A stretch of 64,000 nucleotides of DNA from Leptofilum sp965223525. Its GTDB lineage: Bacteria > Chloroflexota > Anaerolineae > Promineifilales > Promineifilaceae. The translations under genes were made by a program, and so were the position numbers. Location: contig NZ_CBDCWX010000005.1 in assembly GCF_965223525.1 (NCBI RefSeq), forward strand, positions 1 to 64,000, in the 5' to 3' direction. Under the pieces are notes generated by a model. It searched no databases and was not told the DNA's origin. It saw only the letters and a program-made list of their open reading frames with translations. The stretch's first letter is position 1, and each line of letters opens with the position of its first letter. Below, in pieces: positions 63,944-64,000 of the stretch.

Positions 63944-64000
63944 TTATCGTTTGCGTTGTTGCTCGGCGATGATGGTAAGCATTCGGATAATTTCCGTTGC
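63944..64000 (-). CDS. C-terminal end of an unidentified gene
   Basis: An open frame enters from the right edge and ends at 63944 after 18 residues (ATEIIRMLTIIAEQQRKR). The charged end is unlike a LivH permease; a four-helix-bundle or other soluble protein is possible. Too short to name. Confidence 0.4.
   Translation of the reverse strand, partial: ATEIIRMLTIIAEQQRKR

Overview
The window looks like a chromosomal segment of an uncultured-type Chloroflexota bacterium (Anaerolineae or relatives). This is an inference from gene content: LysW-like zinc ribbons, tungsten aldehyde:ferredoxin oxidoreductase, F420-type luciferase-like oxidoreductase, split and fused acyl-CoA carboxylases, LysM/lamin-tail surface protein and NACHT-FGE protein. 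No ribosomal marker is present to confirm it. Most genes lie on the minus strand in short operons. The resident DNA is peppered with the palindrome ACGGCCGT (often AACGGCCGTT), and gene ends carry hairpins built from a few short interspersed repeat families.

Layout. 1-4.3 kb: [NiFe]-hydrogenase maturation operon hypF-hypC-hypD-hypE (hypE cut by the window edge), without hydrogenase subunits in view. 4.5-6.2 kb: dodecin, a small gene under a palindromic LexA-like operator, a low-GC membrane protein and tRNA-Arg(CCG). 6.3-21.3 kb: a minus-strand lipid or polyketide-type locus running acyl-CoA dehydrogenase, a ~2,900-residue KS-AT-KS-ACP4-KR-DH synthase, phosphopantetheinyl transferase, then acyl-CoA carboxylase subunits (carboxyltransferase, divergent biotin carboxylase, biotin carrier). 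21.4-25.3 kb: an AT-rich, palindrome-free island with two response regulators, one carrying an effector-associated-like N-terminal domain and one carrying a HEAT array made of near-identical 189-bp repeats.

25.4-38 kb: glycogen/maltodextrin genes (glgA, malQ, a GH13 enzyme), a LysM/lamin-tail protein, endonuclease IV, DnaE and an autoregulated MarR repressor. 38-44.5 kb: aldehyde:ferredoxin oxidoreductase, a lipoprotein, a YitT-type membrane protein, a MITE-like inverted repeat, two LysW-like zinc ribbons and a response regulator with a degenerate receiver. 44.5-57.2 kb: fused biotin carboxylase/carrier, phosphotransferase, acyl-CoA dehydrogenase, four-helix-bundle protein, luciferase-like oxidoreductase, NACHT-FGE STAND ATPase, nucleotidyltransferase, esterase-like phytase protein and a methylcrotonyl-type carboxyltransferase. 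57.3-64 kb: HicB-like protein with an unknown partner, BKACE-family enzyme, a PaaK-like protein and parts of a branched-chain-type ABC importer (LivF, LivK, LivM).

How it fits together. The 6.3-21.3 kb locus is the best candidate for an undescribed system: it contains extender-unit supply, synthase, carrier activation and a possible enoyl-reducing or desaturating flavoenzyme, but all four carrier domains have Thr at the expected phosphopantetheine Ser. The 44-57 kb carboxylase and dehydrogenase genes suggest branched-chain acyl-CoA (leucine) catabolism. Two genome-scale signals, the iterated palindrome and the hairpin repeats that also occur in frame inside proteins, deserve separate study.
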